A stretch of DNA of 64,000 bases from Planctomycetota bacterium (GTDB lineage: Bacteria; Planctomycetota; Brocadiia; SM23-32; JAKLEA01). The position numbers and the translations under genes are program-made. The notes below the pieces were generated by a model, which was not told where the DNA came from, made no database searches, and saw only the letters and a list, made by a program, of their open reading frames with translations. How positions within the stretch are numbered: position 1 is the stretch's first letter; each line of letters begins with the position of its first letter. The DNA lies in the NCBI GenBank assembly GCA_022711755.1, contig JAKLEA010000010.1, forward strand, positions 62,001 to 126,000. The letters run 5' to 3'. Shown piece by piece: positions 16,972-25,774 of the stretch.

Positions 16972-18000
16972 ATGATCAATCGGTTGCCGGGAATGCTTTT
17001 GGGAGTTGCGCTTGGGCTTTCGGCGTTATTCATGGTTTCCTGCGCGGCGGAAAGCAAACCCGCCGCTGATGCCCCTGCGCCTGCGGCGGCGTCTGAGGCA
17101 TTGTCGCCGGCGATAACAACGCCAGCCGTAGCGGTTCCGGCGGAAACCGCGCCGGCCGGGCCGGCAGCTCCGATCGAGACGGCGGCGGCGAAGAAGGCAA
17201 ACCTTAAGTTGCTGGCCTGGAACGTCCAGTTGCTGCCGACGACCCTGAGCCGATTCGCGAAGAGCCTGCAGAAACAGCAGGAATTGCGCGCGCCGTGGAT
17301 CGTGGAATACCTGAACGCGCAGGACTACGACGTCGTCGTGCTGCAGGAGGTGATTGACAAGCGCGCCACGGAGAAGATCAAGGAAGGATTGAAGGCAAGC
17401 TATCCTTACATCATCGCGCCGGTTCCGGAAAAGGGCGTAGCCGGGGCGAGCGGGGGGAACCTCATCGCCAGCCGTATTCCAATGAAATACGTGGCGCACA
17501 TCGTGTTCGAGAACGTGGCCGGGGTTGACCGGATCGCCACGAAGGGGTGCGTCATCGCCGAGGGTGAGAAGGACGGCGTGATATTCCAGATCGTCGGGAC
17601 GCACTTGCAGGCCGGGCATCAGGAGGAGAAGGACAAGCAGTACGTCGAGATGGGCGATAAGGTCATCAAGCCGCATCGCCGGGACGCCGTCCCGCAGATA
17701 CTGGCCGGCGACTTCAACACCGACGAGGGGACGGACAAGTTCGAGATGCTGCTGGGCGCGACAGGGATGCGGGCGTATCCGATGACGGACCCGCGGCCAT
17801 TCACGATTGATCCGGAGAACAGTTGGAGCCGTCCGGGCAAGCGCCTCGGCAGGCCGGATCACATTTTTTTGAATCCCTGCGGGACCGGTTCGACAATCAT
17901 CGGGCAAACAGTGCAGAGGGCAAGGAGAGAACACGAGGGGAAGATCATGGACCTGTCGGATCATTACGGACTGATAGCGGAAATTGTCCTGATGAAGTGA
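16972..18000 (+). CDS. Endonuclease/exonuclease/phosphatase-fold lipoprotein
   Basis: A 342-residue protein with a lipoprotein-like signal ending at C24 (MVSC), a Pro/Ala-rich linker to about residue 75, and an EEP domain. Catalytic landmarks of this fold are seen in order: LAWNVQLL (Asn), VVVLQEV (metal-binding Glu), GTHLQAG, LAGDFNTDEG, RPDHIFL and LSDHYGL (catalytic His). Members include DNases and sphingomyelinase-type phosphodiesterases; the HLQAG and SDHYGL context is like secreted phosphodiesterases. It is probably anchored in the outer membrane or periplasm. It starts 47 bases after the URO-D stop and is followed closely by the propeller gene. Confidence 0.85.
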   Translation: MINRLPGMLLGVALGLSALFMVSCAAESKPAADAPAPAAASEALSPAITTPAVAVPAETAPAGPAAPIETAAAKKANLKLLAWNVQLLPTTLSRFAKSLQKQQELRAPWIVEYLNAQDYDVVVLQEVIDKRATEKIKEGLKASYPYIIAPVPEKGVAGASGGNLIASRIPMKYVAHIVFENVAGVDRIATKGCVIAEGEKDGVIFQIVGTHLQAGHQEEKDKQYVEMGDKVIKPHRRDAVPQILAGDFNTDEGTDKFEMLLGATGMRAYPMTDPRPFTIDPENSWSRPGKRLGRPDHIFLNPCGTGSTIIGQTVQRARREHEGKIMDLSDHYGLIAEIVLMK

Positions 18001-18030
18001 TTCATTGAATAGCTCGTTTGGAGTCCTGCG

Positions 18031-19287
18031 ATGGCGGATGACAAGAAGAACGGGGAGGCTTCCGGCGCGGTTGTCGGGCGGCGGAGAGGGAGGCTCAGGC
18101 GGCTGCTGATAGTTTTGGGCGCATCAACTCTGGTCATTTTCATTGCCCTTGCTGCGCTTGTCGTGTCGCTCCAGATGGCTGAGGAGAAGGCGGATTTCAA
18201 CACCATCGAGGCGGCAAAGGTCTCGATGGGGGCAACGAGCCTTGTCGTCCCCGGGCCGGGCATTCCATTTGCGACCGCCATGCCGAGCAACAACAACCTT
18301 GACATATGCCGGTTCCGGGATCGGTTCTACTGCGCGTTCCGCAGCGCTCCGACGCATTTCGCCTCAACCGAGACCAGGCTGCGCGTCATGAGTTCCGCGG
18401 ATGCGGAGACGTGGGAGCGAGAGGCGGAGTTCGCCTACGGCTGCGACATTCGAGAGCCGCGCTTTCTCGTGTTCAAAGACAAGCTGTTCCTGTATTTCTT
18501 CACCGCCGGGAAGAACATGCTGTCCTTCACTCCGGACTTCATCCACGCGACGGAGTTCAAATCAGCTGGCGACTGGGCCGTTCCGCGGAAGGTCTTTGAG
18601 AAGGGTTACGTCGTATGGCGCGCCAGGGCGATTGCCGACAGGGCGCTTATGACCGTTTATGACGGCCTGAGCCTCTACCGGGACACTACGGTCAAGTCCC
18701 GCGTCAGGATGCTGGAGTCCGACGATGGCTATGATTTCAGGCCGTTCTCGGAAAGGGACATCAGCAATGAAGCAAGCGCTTCAGAGGCCGATTTCGAGCT
18801 GGACGACGACGGGACGCTCTACGGAACAATCCGCATGGAATTCCGGGGCAGCATGGTCTGCCGGGCGCCGAAGGGGGAGATCGGCAACTGGACGGGGCGG
18901 TTCAGCCCAAACAAGTATGATTCCGCGCTGGTCTTTAAACGCGCCAATGACATCTACGTCATTGCACGCCGCAACGTCGCGGGAACCTTCAACCGCGATT
19001 GCAGTTTTCTGCCCGAAAGGCTGCAGGCGGCATGGTACCTGACCAGGTACAGCCTCACTCGCAAACGGACGTGCCTCTACAAACTGGACAAGGATAATCT
19101 GGAACTGCTGCCGCTCTTCGATCTGCCGTCATGCGGCGATACGGCATACGCCGGGATTGTGCCGCTGGACGATAAGCGCTATCTCGTCTTCAACTACAGT
19201 TCCGACATTGACGGGTTCGACTGGCCGTGGCTGGGAGGGCAACTGTTCGGAAGCAATATCTACTACACCGAGTTGGAGTTCAGGTAA
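18031..19287 (+). CDS. Membrane-anchored sialidase-like propeller protein
   Basis: A 418-residue protein with a basic N-terminus, one transmembrane helix at about 25-47 and a large extracytoplasmic domain. Repeated strands with FRDRFYCAFRSAPTHF, RLRVMSSADAETWEREAEF and RVRMLESDDGYDFRPF look like blades of a five- or six-bladed propeller with degenerate Asp-boxes. I cannot name the substrate; it could be a glycan-binding or glycosidase-like protein. Ribosome site TTTGGAG lies before the ATG. It begins 30 bases after the EEP lipoprotein and ends 22 bases before the methyltransferase, so the three genes form a likely operon. Confidence 0.68.
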   Translation: MADDKKNGEASGAVVGRRRGRLRRLLIVLGASTLVIFIALAALVVSLQMAEEKADFNTIEAAKVSMGATSLVVPGPGIPFATAMPSNNNLDICRFRDRFYCAFRSAPTHFASTETRLRVMSSADAETWEREAEFAYGCDIREPRFLVFKDKLFLYFFTAGKNMLSFTPDFIHATEFKSAGDWAVPRKVFEKGYVVWRARAIADRALMTVYDGLSLYRDTTVKSRVRMLESDDGYDFRPFSERDISNEASASEADFELDDDGTLYGTIRMEFRGSMVCRAPKGEIGNWTGRFSPNKYDSALVFKRANDIYVIARRNVAGTFNRDCSFLPERLQAAWYLTRYSLTRKRTCLYKLDKDNLELLPLFDLPSCGDTAYAGIVPLDDKRYLVFNYSSDIDGFDWPWLGGQLFGSNIYYTELEFR

Positions 19288-19309
19288 CAGCGATCCGTGG
19301 AGGAATCGC

Positions 19310-20107
19310 ATGGCACGATCGCCTGCGCCATCGGGAAAAGGCGAACCGGGCAACGCCGGATGCCGTCTGGGCGACTTCACTTCTCAAGCCGACGCCTATG
19401 CGCGATCCAGGCCGGACTATCCGGAACGGCTTATTGACATTCTGATCGAATGCGTTGGGGTGAAGTCCGGCGACAAGGTGGTGGACATCGGGGCTGGAAC
19501 CGGCATATTTACAAGGCAGCTTGCAGCCCGGGGATTCACCGTGACCGCGATTGAGCCGGGCGAGGCGATGCGGTCGAAGGCACCGCCAATGTCCGGCGTC
19601 GTCTGGCAAGACGGGACTTTCGAAGAAACGGGAATGCCGTCCGAGTCGCAGGCCTGGGCGACGGCCGCCCAGGCGTTCCACTGGGCGGATCCCGCGCGGG
19701 CGCTCCCTGAAATCAGGCGTATACTCAAACCCGGCGGGTATTTCTCAATACTCTGGAATAACAGGACCGAGGACCCCGCAGGCGTTCTCAAATGGACTCG
19801 TGAAGCAATCGAGCGCCTGATTGGAAGGTTCGACGACGAGCATCACGACAACCGAGATTGGCCGGCGATTCTACGCTCTACAGGGGATTTGACGGATGTC
19901 CGCTTTCACGACGCGCCCCACGCGGCGGCGATACCGGCGGAGCGCTACATGGACATCTGGCGAAGCCACAATCGCCTGAATGTGGTTGCAGGGCCGGAGC
20001 GCTTCGGACGTTTCATGGCGGAACTGGGGAAATACCTCCGGGGCAGGGGAATCAAGACCGTGACGGTTCCCTATATTACGCGCGCATGGACGGCGCGGCG
20101 AAGATAG
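19310..20107 (+). CDS. Class I SAM-dependent methyltransferase
   Basis: A 265-residue cytoplasmic methyltransferase. Motif I VVDIGAGTGIFTRQLAARG (about residues 60-77) binds S-adenosylmethionine, ATAAQAFHWADP is a post-motif typical of this subfamily, and LKPGGYFSILWNN is motif III. The FTSQADAYARSRPDYP start resembles UbiE/methyltransferase-11 type enzymes that act on small molecules. The substrate is unknown. The ATG at 19310 has GGAGG eight bases upstream; a longer in-frame extension into the preceding gene is rejected. Last of the 16972-20107 cluster, it ends ten bases before the convergent membrane gene. Confidence 0.88.
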   Translation: MARSPAPSGKGEPGNAGCRLGDFTSQADAYARSRPDYPERLIDILIECVGVKSGDKVVDIGAGTGIFTRQLAARGFTVTAIEPGEAMRSKAPPMSGVVWQDGTFEETGMPSESQAWATAAQAFHWADPARALPEIRRILKPGGYFSILWNNRTEDPAGVLKWTREAIERLIGRFDDEHHDNRDWPAILRSTGDLTDVRFHDAPHAAAIPAERYMDIWRSHNRLNVVAGPERFGRFMAELGKYLRGRGIKTVTVPYITRAWTARRR

Positions 20108-20117
20108 CGGGGGAAGG

Positions 20118-22331
20118 TTACCATCTGCCCGGCCCTGTGCCGGTCCATTCCGGCATCCAGTGTTTCATGATCTCCGGCGGCGCTTCCCTGCTGGGACGGT
20201 CGGTTATGATTTCGTATATCTCAACCTGATTTTCCGTGGTCCTCAATGCGCAGAACCGTGTCAGATAATCGTCCAGGATGCGCTGCCCGGCGTTGAATCT
20301 TTGCTCTGCTTCCGGGGTTGCGAAGAACCTTTCAAGCCCGGACCTTTCGCGCGTCTGCCTCATCACGTGCGTGAAACCCTTACTTGCCAGAAGACAATGC
20401 AGCGCCTCGGGCGACGAGCAGTCCGCCGCCAGTTCGCGGATTTGCGGAGCCTCATAGAAACTCTCGAAGACATATTGCTGGTTCAGCGGGTAGCCGCCGT
20501 TGAAGTCAATCAGCAGGAAGCGCCCGGTCCAGGGGGGGATGGTTTTGTTCGCATAGTTGATTGCGTCCGTCTGCGGGGCGGTTATGACGCCCTTCGATTC
20601 CACGCTGTAGCCCGGCTCAAGAATCGCCGACAAAAGTTGCGGCGACAGGAGGATATATTCCCGCCAGACGCTCAACATCAGTACAAGAACAATCGTGGAG
20701 ACAATCGGCTTGACCACCACCGTCGCCCGTTTGCCGGAGGCGAGAGACATCATCCTTGACGCCCCAAGCCCGGCGAGAATCATCGTGACGGACAGGGCGG
20801 GCAGGAGGAAGCGGACCTGCTGGGAACCCAGCGACCAGAAGACCCAGCCCAAGACGGACGCGGCGAGAAGAATCCTGAATCGCCTGTTCCTCCAAAACAG
20901 GATCAGCCCCGGCGGGACGAAGATGAGATGGGCAGGGCTGAGGAAGCCGGCGAAATAGCGGTAACCGACGCGATCGAAGTGCATGGCGACATTCCAGGGC
21001 AGGAGCAGGTAGTCGGAAAAGCTGCGCCCTACGCCGATTTCGCGGTGCCAGGCAAGGAGGTTGCGATGCAGATTCGGCGTCCAGTCAGGGCCGCCGAAGA
21101 CTTCATAAAGCATCGGGTAGACCGGATTGCCGGTGAACATATGGTTCTTGATGAGCCACGGCGCGATCATCAGCGCGGCCGGGACGGCCCACTGCAGGGC
21201 GGGAAGCCCGAAGCATGCAATGATGGATGAAGAACCGCCTGTTATCCGGTCGGTTGCCTGCGCATCATCAGGTCCAGCGCCTGTAGGGGCGGGTTTCAAA
21301 CCCGCCCCTGCGGCATTATTTCTGAAGGCGAGATGCAAGAGCAGAAGAAGTCCGACCGTCGCGGCGGGAAAGAGGCCCGTGTATTTCGTCGCCATGCACA
21401 TACCCGCCCCAAACCCGGAGATGACAAGCCGGTTACCCGCGCCACAGTCCCTCCACTGGAGGAATGCGTAAAGACTCAGCAGGAACCAGAATGTAAGCGC
21501 GAAATCCACATAGGGGCCGTAGCAGCAGCAACTGTTGGCGAAGAACAGGATGGCGGCGATCAGGCCCGCCCGCGCGTCGCCGAACCATCGCCGCGTTATT
21601 GCGACCATGAACAATGCTATACCCGGCGCGAAGAAGGACATGACAAGACGGGCAAGGGACGCTCCGCCCAGACCAAGGCAGAATGTGAAGAGCATCTCCC
21701 CGCCAAGCGGCATGTTGGAATAGACGTTGAAGGGGATGTTGCAGAATCCGCCGTGTTCAAGATAAATGACAGGAACCGCGAAGTGATAGGCGATCTCGTC
21801 AACGTCCGGCCCCCGGAACTGGCCAGTGAGAAACCAGACGGAGATGGGGGCGACGAGTACCGCAATCCAGAATATCGCGCCCCGGCCGCCTTCGCGCGCA
21901 GGCGGCTTTCCCTGCTCATCGTTTCGGCGAAAGCGGGCAAGACCGTATCCGCCCACAAGCGCAAAGACTATCGCCACAACCGCAAGGCCGGGCCTGCCGA
22001 GCGTTCCGGTTGCGCACAGTCCGATGACGATCGTTATCAACGCGCATATTCCGACGCCGCAGGAGACGGCGAAGTCGTCAAGGAATTCCCCGGCGCGCTT
22101 TATCAGAAACAGCCTCCCACAACCCGCTGCCGAGGCGATCATCAGCGCCGCAAGAGCGAATGTGAGGGTGATTTCGAAAAGTCTTTCGGGGGTGGAGGTT
22201 GTCGCACGGCCACGGCATATGCCCAGCAGCGCAAGGCATAACGCCGCAGCGAAGGCGAGAACCGTTCCGGCGGCAAGACCGGAGCGGCGCACAGAACGCG
22301 CTGGATTGTCGTTGTTCGGGGAGCCAGACAT
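20118..22331 (-). CDS. Large polytopic membrane protein, GT-C-like
   Basis: A 737-residue protein with about a dozen hydrophobic helices and a C-terminal soluble region of about 180 residues. The first large periplasmic loop has GPDVDEIAYHFAVPVIYLEHG, with the Asp/Glu pattern of GT-C catalytic loops; MATKYTGLFPAATVG is another conserved-looking segment. It is probably an envelope glycosyltransferase acting on a lipid-linked sugar, donor unknown. A loop around residues 335-370 contains GAGLKPAPTG, which is encoded by the family A palindrome at 21283-21309, so a repeat has been absorbed into the frame. The start at 22331 is chosen because the signal-like helix follows it; no strong ribosome site is present. 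Confidence 0.75.
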   Translation of the reverse strand: MSGSPNNDNPARSVRRSGLAAGTVLAFAAALCLALLGICRGRATTSTPERLFEITLTFALAALMIASAAGCGRLFLIKRAGEFLDDFAVSCGVGICALITIVIGLCATGTLGRPGLAVVAIVFALVGGYGLARFRRNDEQGKPPAREGGRGAIFWIAVLVAPISVWFLTGQFRGPDVDEIAYHFAVPVIYLEHGGFCNIPFNVYSNMPLGGEMLFTFCLGLGGASLARLVMSFFAPGIALFMVAITRRWFGDARAGLIAAILFFANSCCCYGPYVDFALTFWFLLSLYAFLQWRDCGAGNRLVISGFGAGMCMATKYTGLFPAATVGLLLLLHLAFRNNAAGAGLKPAPTGAGPDDAQATDRITGGSSSIIACFGLPALQWAVPAALMIAPWLIKNHMFTGNPVYPMLYEVFGGPDWTPNLHRNLLAWHREIGVGRSFSDYLLLPWNVAMHFDRVGYRYFAGFLSPAHLIFVPPGLILFWRNRRFRILLAASVLGWVFWSLGSQQVRFLLPALSVTMILAGLGASRMMSLASGKRATVVVKPIVSTIVLVLMLSVWREYILLSPQLLSAILEPGYSVESKGVITAPQTDAINYANKTIPPWTGRFLLIDFNGGYPLNQQYVFESFYEAPQIRELAADCSSPEALHCLLASKGFTHVMRQTRERSGLERFFATPEAEQRFNAGQRILDDYLTRFCALRTTENQVEIYEIITDRPSREAPPEIMKHWMPEWTGTGPGRW
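21283..21309. repeat. Palindromic repeat, family A, copy 2, inside a coding frame
   Basis: The same 27 bases as 6570-6596, same orientation. On the minus strand it is read as AGLKPAPT within the membrane protein at 20118-22331 without breaking the frame. Confidence 0.85.
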
Positions 22332-22501
22332 ACACAAAGCACTATATCCGTATCCCCGGCGGACGGGCAAGGTTGCTTTCCGGACGGGGGTCTGGTATCC
22401 TTTTTCCGCTCCGGCGCGGTCAGGCACGATCGCGTTGGAGGGCGGTGAATGAGACGCCGGGGCGCGACAGCGTTCCGGCATTCAGCCGGTGGAGGAACAA
22501 A

Positions 22502-23746
22502 ATGTCCAAAGGACAGGAAAAGCGGATACGGGACGGATACGCGCTGCTCGGCGAATCGCTTGCCGAACGCGGGATTGACATTGCCGAGGCGCGGAAGCAG
22601 TTGGAGGCGTTCGAGGTCGAGGTTCCGTCGTGGGTGTTCGGCGAGTTCGGCGGCGGCAGGTTCGGCGCATACATGCCCCCCGGCCCGGCCCGCAACGCGC
22701 AGCAGAAGATTGACGACGCCGCCTTCTGCCACAAGCTCACCGGCGCGGCCCCCCGCGTCGCCATTCACGTCGGCTGGGACAAGCCCGTGGACGTGGAGTT
22801 CGAGAAGGTGAAGGCCGACGATTTCGCCGGTCTGGCCGCCTACGCGAAGCAGCAGGGAATCTCCCTCGGCGCGGTCAACCCGACGCTCTTCCTCAAGGGG
22901 ACATACTTCGGCAGCCTCAGCTCCCCGTTCGACAAGGTCCGCAACCAGTTGATTGAGCATTGCATCGTTTCGTGCGAGATCGCGCGGAAATACGCCGACG
23001 GGCTGGTGACCTACTGGCTGCCTGACGGGTCGAATTATCCCGGCCAGCGCGACCTCTGGAGGCAGGAGAAGCGCTGCCGCGAGGCCTTCCGCAAGATTTA
23101 CGACGGCGGCGGCAAGGGCGTTACGCACCTGATCGAATACAAGTTGTTCGAGCCGGGGACCTACTCGACGCTCATCAGCGACGCCGGCACGTCCAAGGAT
23201 ATCGCGCTTGAACTCGGCGACCGGGCGGGCGTCCTTGTTGACCTCGGGCATCACGCGCACGGCGTCAACGTCACGCAGATCGTGGCCAGGTTGATCGCGA
23301 CCGGCATCCCCGCAGGGTTCCACTTCAATACGCGCTACGCAGCGGACGACGATCACGCGGTGGAGCCGAACACGCAGATGTACGGCATCTTCTGCGAGCT
23401 GGTCGCGGGAAACGTTGTCACGAACAGGAGCCGGGCGAAAAACTGGGCGTACATGATTGACCAGTGCTCGTCGCTTGAGAACCGCGTCCACGCCATACTG
23501 CACTCGATTGACTCGCTGCAAATCTCCTTCGCCAAGGCGCTGCTGCTGGACCGGAAGGCGCTGGCGGAAGCGCAGAAGGCCAACGACATCATCGGGGCGA
23601 ACCGCATTTTCCTTGACGCATTCCTGACGGACGTGAGGCCGCTGCTGCGTCTCTCGCGCATCGAGCGCGGCCTGCCGGCCGACCCGGTCGAGGGCTACAG
23701 GGCCTCCGGATACCAGGAGAAGATTCAGAAGGAACGCGACAAATAG
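22502..23746 (+). CDS. rhaI: L-rhamnose isomerase (Pseudomonas stutzeri-type)
   Basis: A 414-residue cytoplasmic isomerase converting L-rhamnose to L-rhamnulose. It matches the P. stutzeri family in order: FEVEVPSWVFG, PDGSNYPGQRD, EYKLFEPGTYSTLISDAGTS, VLVDLGHHAHGVNVTQIVARL, GFHFNTRYAADDD, MIDQCSSLENRVHAIL, QISFAKALLLDRKAL and YRASGY. The Glu, Asp and paired His residues are the metal ligands of this barrel. Length fits the family (about 415-430). The ATG at 22502 follows GGAGGAACAAA. No rhamnulokinase or aldolase lies beside it. It is divergent from the GT-C-like gene. Confidence 0.93.
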   Translation: MSKGQEKRIRDGYALLGESLAERGIDIAEARKQLEAFEVEVPSWVFGEFGGGRFGAYMPPGPARNAQQKIDDAAFCHKLTGAAPRVAIHVGWDKPVDVEFEKVKADDFAGLAAYAKQQGISLGAVNPTLFLKGTYFGSLSSPFDKVRNQLIEHCIVSCEIARKYADGLVTYWLPDGSNYPGQRDLWRQEKRCREAFRKIYDGGGKGVTHLIEYKLFEPGTYSTLISDAGTSKDIALELGDRAGVLVDLGHHAHGVNVTQIVARLIATGIPAGFHFNTRYAADDDHAVEPNTQMYGIFCELVAGNVVTNRSRAKNWAYMIDQCSSLENRVHAILHSIDSLQISFAKALLLDRKALAEAQKANDIIGANRIFLDAFLTDVRPLLRLSRIERGLPADPVEGYRASGYQEKIQKERDK

Positions 23747-23836
23747 TCCCGTGACAGGCAGACGGGGGCGACATGATGCGCCTCTGAGACGACGTTATTT
23801 CGCTCCAGCGATCAGATCAAGAGACAAGCCGACTCA

Positions 23837-24544
23837 GTGAACGAAATCTGGAAAGAAGGCAAGGCGCACATTCTGCCCTATGCGTGGTTCCTCGTCTGCA
23901 TCTCCGCCTTCGGATGGTTGCAGACGAAATTCGGCGCCGAGAGCGCGAGGTACTGGGGCTACGCAGCGGCATACGGCGGCGCCCTTCTCTTCCTTCTGAT
24001 CTTTCGTAAGCAGTACGCGGAGATCAACTTCAGAACCCTTGCGCCGGAGCATTGGAAACTGGCGCTTATCGTCGGCGCGGTGGCGATATTTGTCTGGATC
24101 CTGCCCTACCACCTTGCAGCCGAAGGCGTCCGAAAGAGCGATTCGGTCTTCGGCTGGCTCGGCAAGCCGCGCGAGGCGCTCAAGCCGGGTGACCTGCCCG
24201 GCGCGCTCGGCGTCGCCTTCTTCGTCCTGAGGGCAATAGGATACTGCTTCATAACGCCGGTGTTCGAGGAGCTATTCGTCAGGTCCTTCCTCAACCGCTA
24301 CATGATACAAAGCGATTTCCGGAAGGTGAGCTTTTCGGATTATGACGCGACGAGTTTCTGGGTGTCGGTGGGTTGGTTCGCGCTGAGCCACCCGGAATGG
24401 CTCGTCGCCGCCATGTTCTCGATCATGTTGCAACTTCTGCTGTATAGGACGCGAAGGTTTGAGACGTGCGTCATCGCGCACGTCGTGGCGAACGTCGCGC
24501 TGGTGATTTATGTTGTCGCCACCGGGCGATGGGATTTGTGGTAA
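23837..24544 (+). CDS. CAAX-type (CPBP) protease, PEP-CTERM-associated type
   Basis: A 235-residue integral membrane protein with about six helices. CPBP signature residues are present: FEELFVRSF gives EExxxR (E144, E145, R149), FALSHPEW gives H185, and CVIAHVVANV holds the last conserved His/Asn. Its size and the Trp-rich loops are like the CAAX-prenyl-protease-related proteins found in genomes with exosortase/PEP-CTERM systems. It probably processes or trims sorted envelope proteins, though many CPBP members have other targets. The start is GTG at 23837, which has no strong ribosome site. It is 90 bp after rhaI. Confidence 0.85.
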   Translation: MNEIWKEGKAHILPYAWFLVCISAFGWLQTKFGAESARYWGYAAAYGGALLFLLIFRKQYAEINFRTLAPEHWKLALIVGAVAIFVWILPYHLAAEGVRKSDSVFGWLGKPREALKPGDLPGALGVAFFVLRAIGYCFITPVFEELFVRSFLNRYMIQSDFRKVSFSDYDATSFWVSVGWFALSHPEWLVAAMFSIMLQLLLYRTRRFETCVIAHVVANVALVIYVVATGRWDLW

Positions 24545-24612
24545 GGCAATGCGGGATTTGAAATCTCCGATTTGGTATCTCAAATTTCAAATCTCAGCTC
24601 CGCCGCGCCCGG

Positions 24613-24954
24613 TCAGTTTTTCTTCAGCACAATCCACTGTCTCTGCGTCAGCGCGCGGGATATGAGCGTCATGCGCAGATCGGCGTACGCGCTCTTCGGC
24701 GCGTCAAGGGCTGTCCGGCGATAATCTTCACGGAATTCAACAGCCAGCGGTTCTTCTGAAACGATCTTGAAGTCCGCCGAATACGACCATCCGCTCCTGC
24801 CGGCCTTGACCGGCTCCGGCAGCGAATACACGGAATATCCCGTCGGCGCTGTTATGCGGACTGTGTTGCGGACAAGCGAGCCGCCGTACCAGAACAGGTC
24901 GTAGCGCCGCTCGACTCTTCCGACCTGGGAAGGGTTGAACCCGGGCGTAGGCAG
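24613..24954 (-). pseudogene. Truncated copy of the DUF3857/transglutaminase-like gene (C-terminal 113 codons)
   Basis: From LPTPGFNPSQVGR to the stop this frame is nearly the same as the last 113 residues of the protein encoded at 26136-28247 (about 88% by reading them side by side). The DNA is identical over 73 bases (24620-24692 against 26143-26215). Similarity stops abruptly at 24954. Upstream the frame runs on into unrelated sequence and overlaps the start of the PEP-CTERM gene on the other strand, so no intact N-terminus remains. No frameshift or stop interrupts the retained part. Interpreted as a fragment left by partial duplication or deletion. Confidence 0.8.
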
Positions 24955-25057
24955 CGTATTAAGGCAAGAGGAGGCGTGGGAGAGGGACGATTTTGGCGGC
25001 ATGTGCGGCGTCGGGGCAATAGTGCGGCGAGCGCCGCGTCTGTTAAGGGGAATTCCA

Positions 25058-25086
25058 TTGACTTCTGCCGGGATGGGCCGGATAAT
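25058..25086 (+). promoter_or_regulatory. Promoter of the PEP-CTERM gene at 25145
   Basis: TTGACT (25058-25063), a 17-base spacer and GATAAT (25081-25086), 58 bases before the ATG. One mismatch to consensus in each box. Confidence 0.65.
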
Positions 25087-25144
25087 TCGGTCAATGTCAG
25101 GGGAGTCATAGTCGTCTGTCAGAAGCCATGTTGGAGAAAACGAA

Positions 25145-25774
25145 ATGATTCGGAAGCCGATGGTCGCCGTTTGCGCAGTCCTGTTTGCCGCGTGTCTGCT
25201 TTGCATGCCGGTTCGCAGCGACTTCATCGCGTTGGAGTCTACTCTCGGCGCCGTGTCCTTCCCAGGCGTATCAAGTACTCAGGGCTGGTCGTTTGCCGTG
25301 GGACCGGCCGCAATCACAGTCACGGAACTCCTCGTTTGGGACCAATTCGGCAACGGTCTTGTCGCTGCGCACGACACGGCCATCTGGACGGCCGGCGGAG
25401 CGCTGGTGGTGCAGGGCACGGTTCCCGCCGGTTCAGGCCCCTCAGTTACGGATGGGTATGGGGCGGTGTGGCGCAGCGTGGACGTGCCTGACACGCTGCT
25501 GACTCCAGGGAACTATGTCATAGGCAGCCTGTACGGCCCTTCCGACGATAGAGATTTCTTCTTCGGCACGGCAACGACCGGCCCGAACATAACGCATATT
25601 CAGGGCCTCTATACCACTGGCTTGGCCCTCACTCTTCCGAGCAGTCCTTTCGGCATGAATGACTCCTCCTTCGGCCCGAACTTCATGGCTGTGGTTCCGG
25701 AGCCTGGCAGCGTTGCGCTGATGGCCATCGGCGCAGCGGGGCTGGCGCTGTATAGGCGCAAACGCAAGATGTAG
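25145..25774 (+). CDS. PEP-CTERM sorting-domain protein
   Basis: A 209-residue secreted protein with a signal peptide (hydrophobic residues about 7-22) and a PEP-CTERM tail: VVPEPGSVALMAIGAAGLAL followed by YRRKRKM. The middle is a beta-rich domain (WSFAVGPAAITVTELLVWDQFGNG, TPGNYVIGSLYG) like the DUF4082-type or choice-of-anchor domains found before such tails. It should be exported and processed by an exosortase. GGAGAAAACGAA precedes the ATG, and a near-consensus promoter lies 58 bases upstream. It sits between the truncated copy and the intact copy of the transglutaminase-like gene. Confidence 0.9.
   Translation: MIRKPMVAVCAVLFAACLLCMPVRSDFIALESTLGAVSFPGVSSTQGWSFAVGPAAITVTELLVWDQFGNGLVAAHDTAIWTAGGALVVQGTVPAGSGPSVTDGYGAVWRSVDVPDTLLTPGNYVIGSLYGPSDDRDFFFGTATTGPNITHIQGLYTTGLALTLPSSPFGMNDSSFGPNFMAVVPEPGSVALMAIGAAGLALYRRKRKM

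Noticed and set aside
22142..23521. A 459-codon minus-strand open frame
   Set aside because: Antisense to L-rhamnose isomerase, which matches its family along its length.
24955..25227. The upstream part of the frame containing the truncated gene copy
   Set aside because: Not similar to the intact protein and overlapping the PEP-CTERM gene on the other strand; no evidence it is coding.
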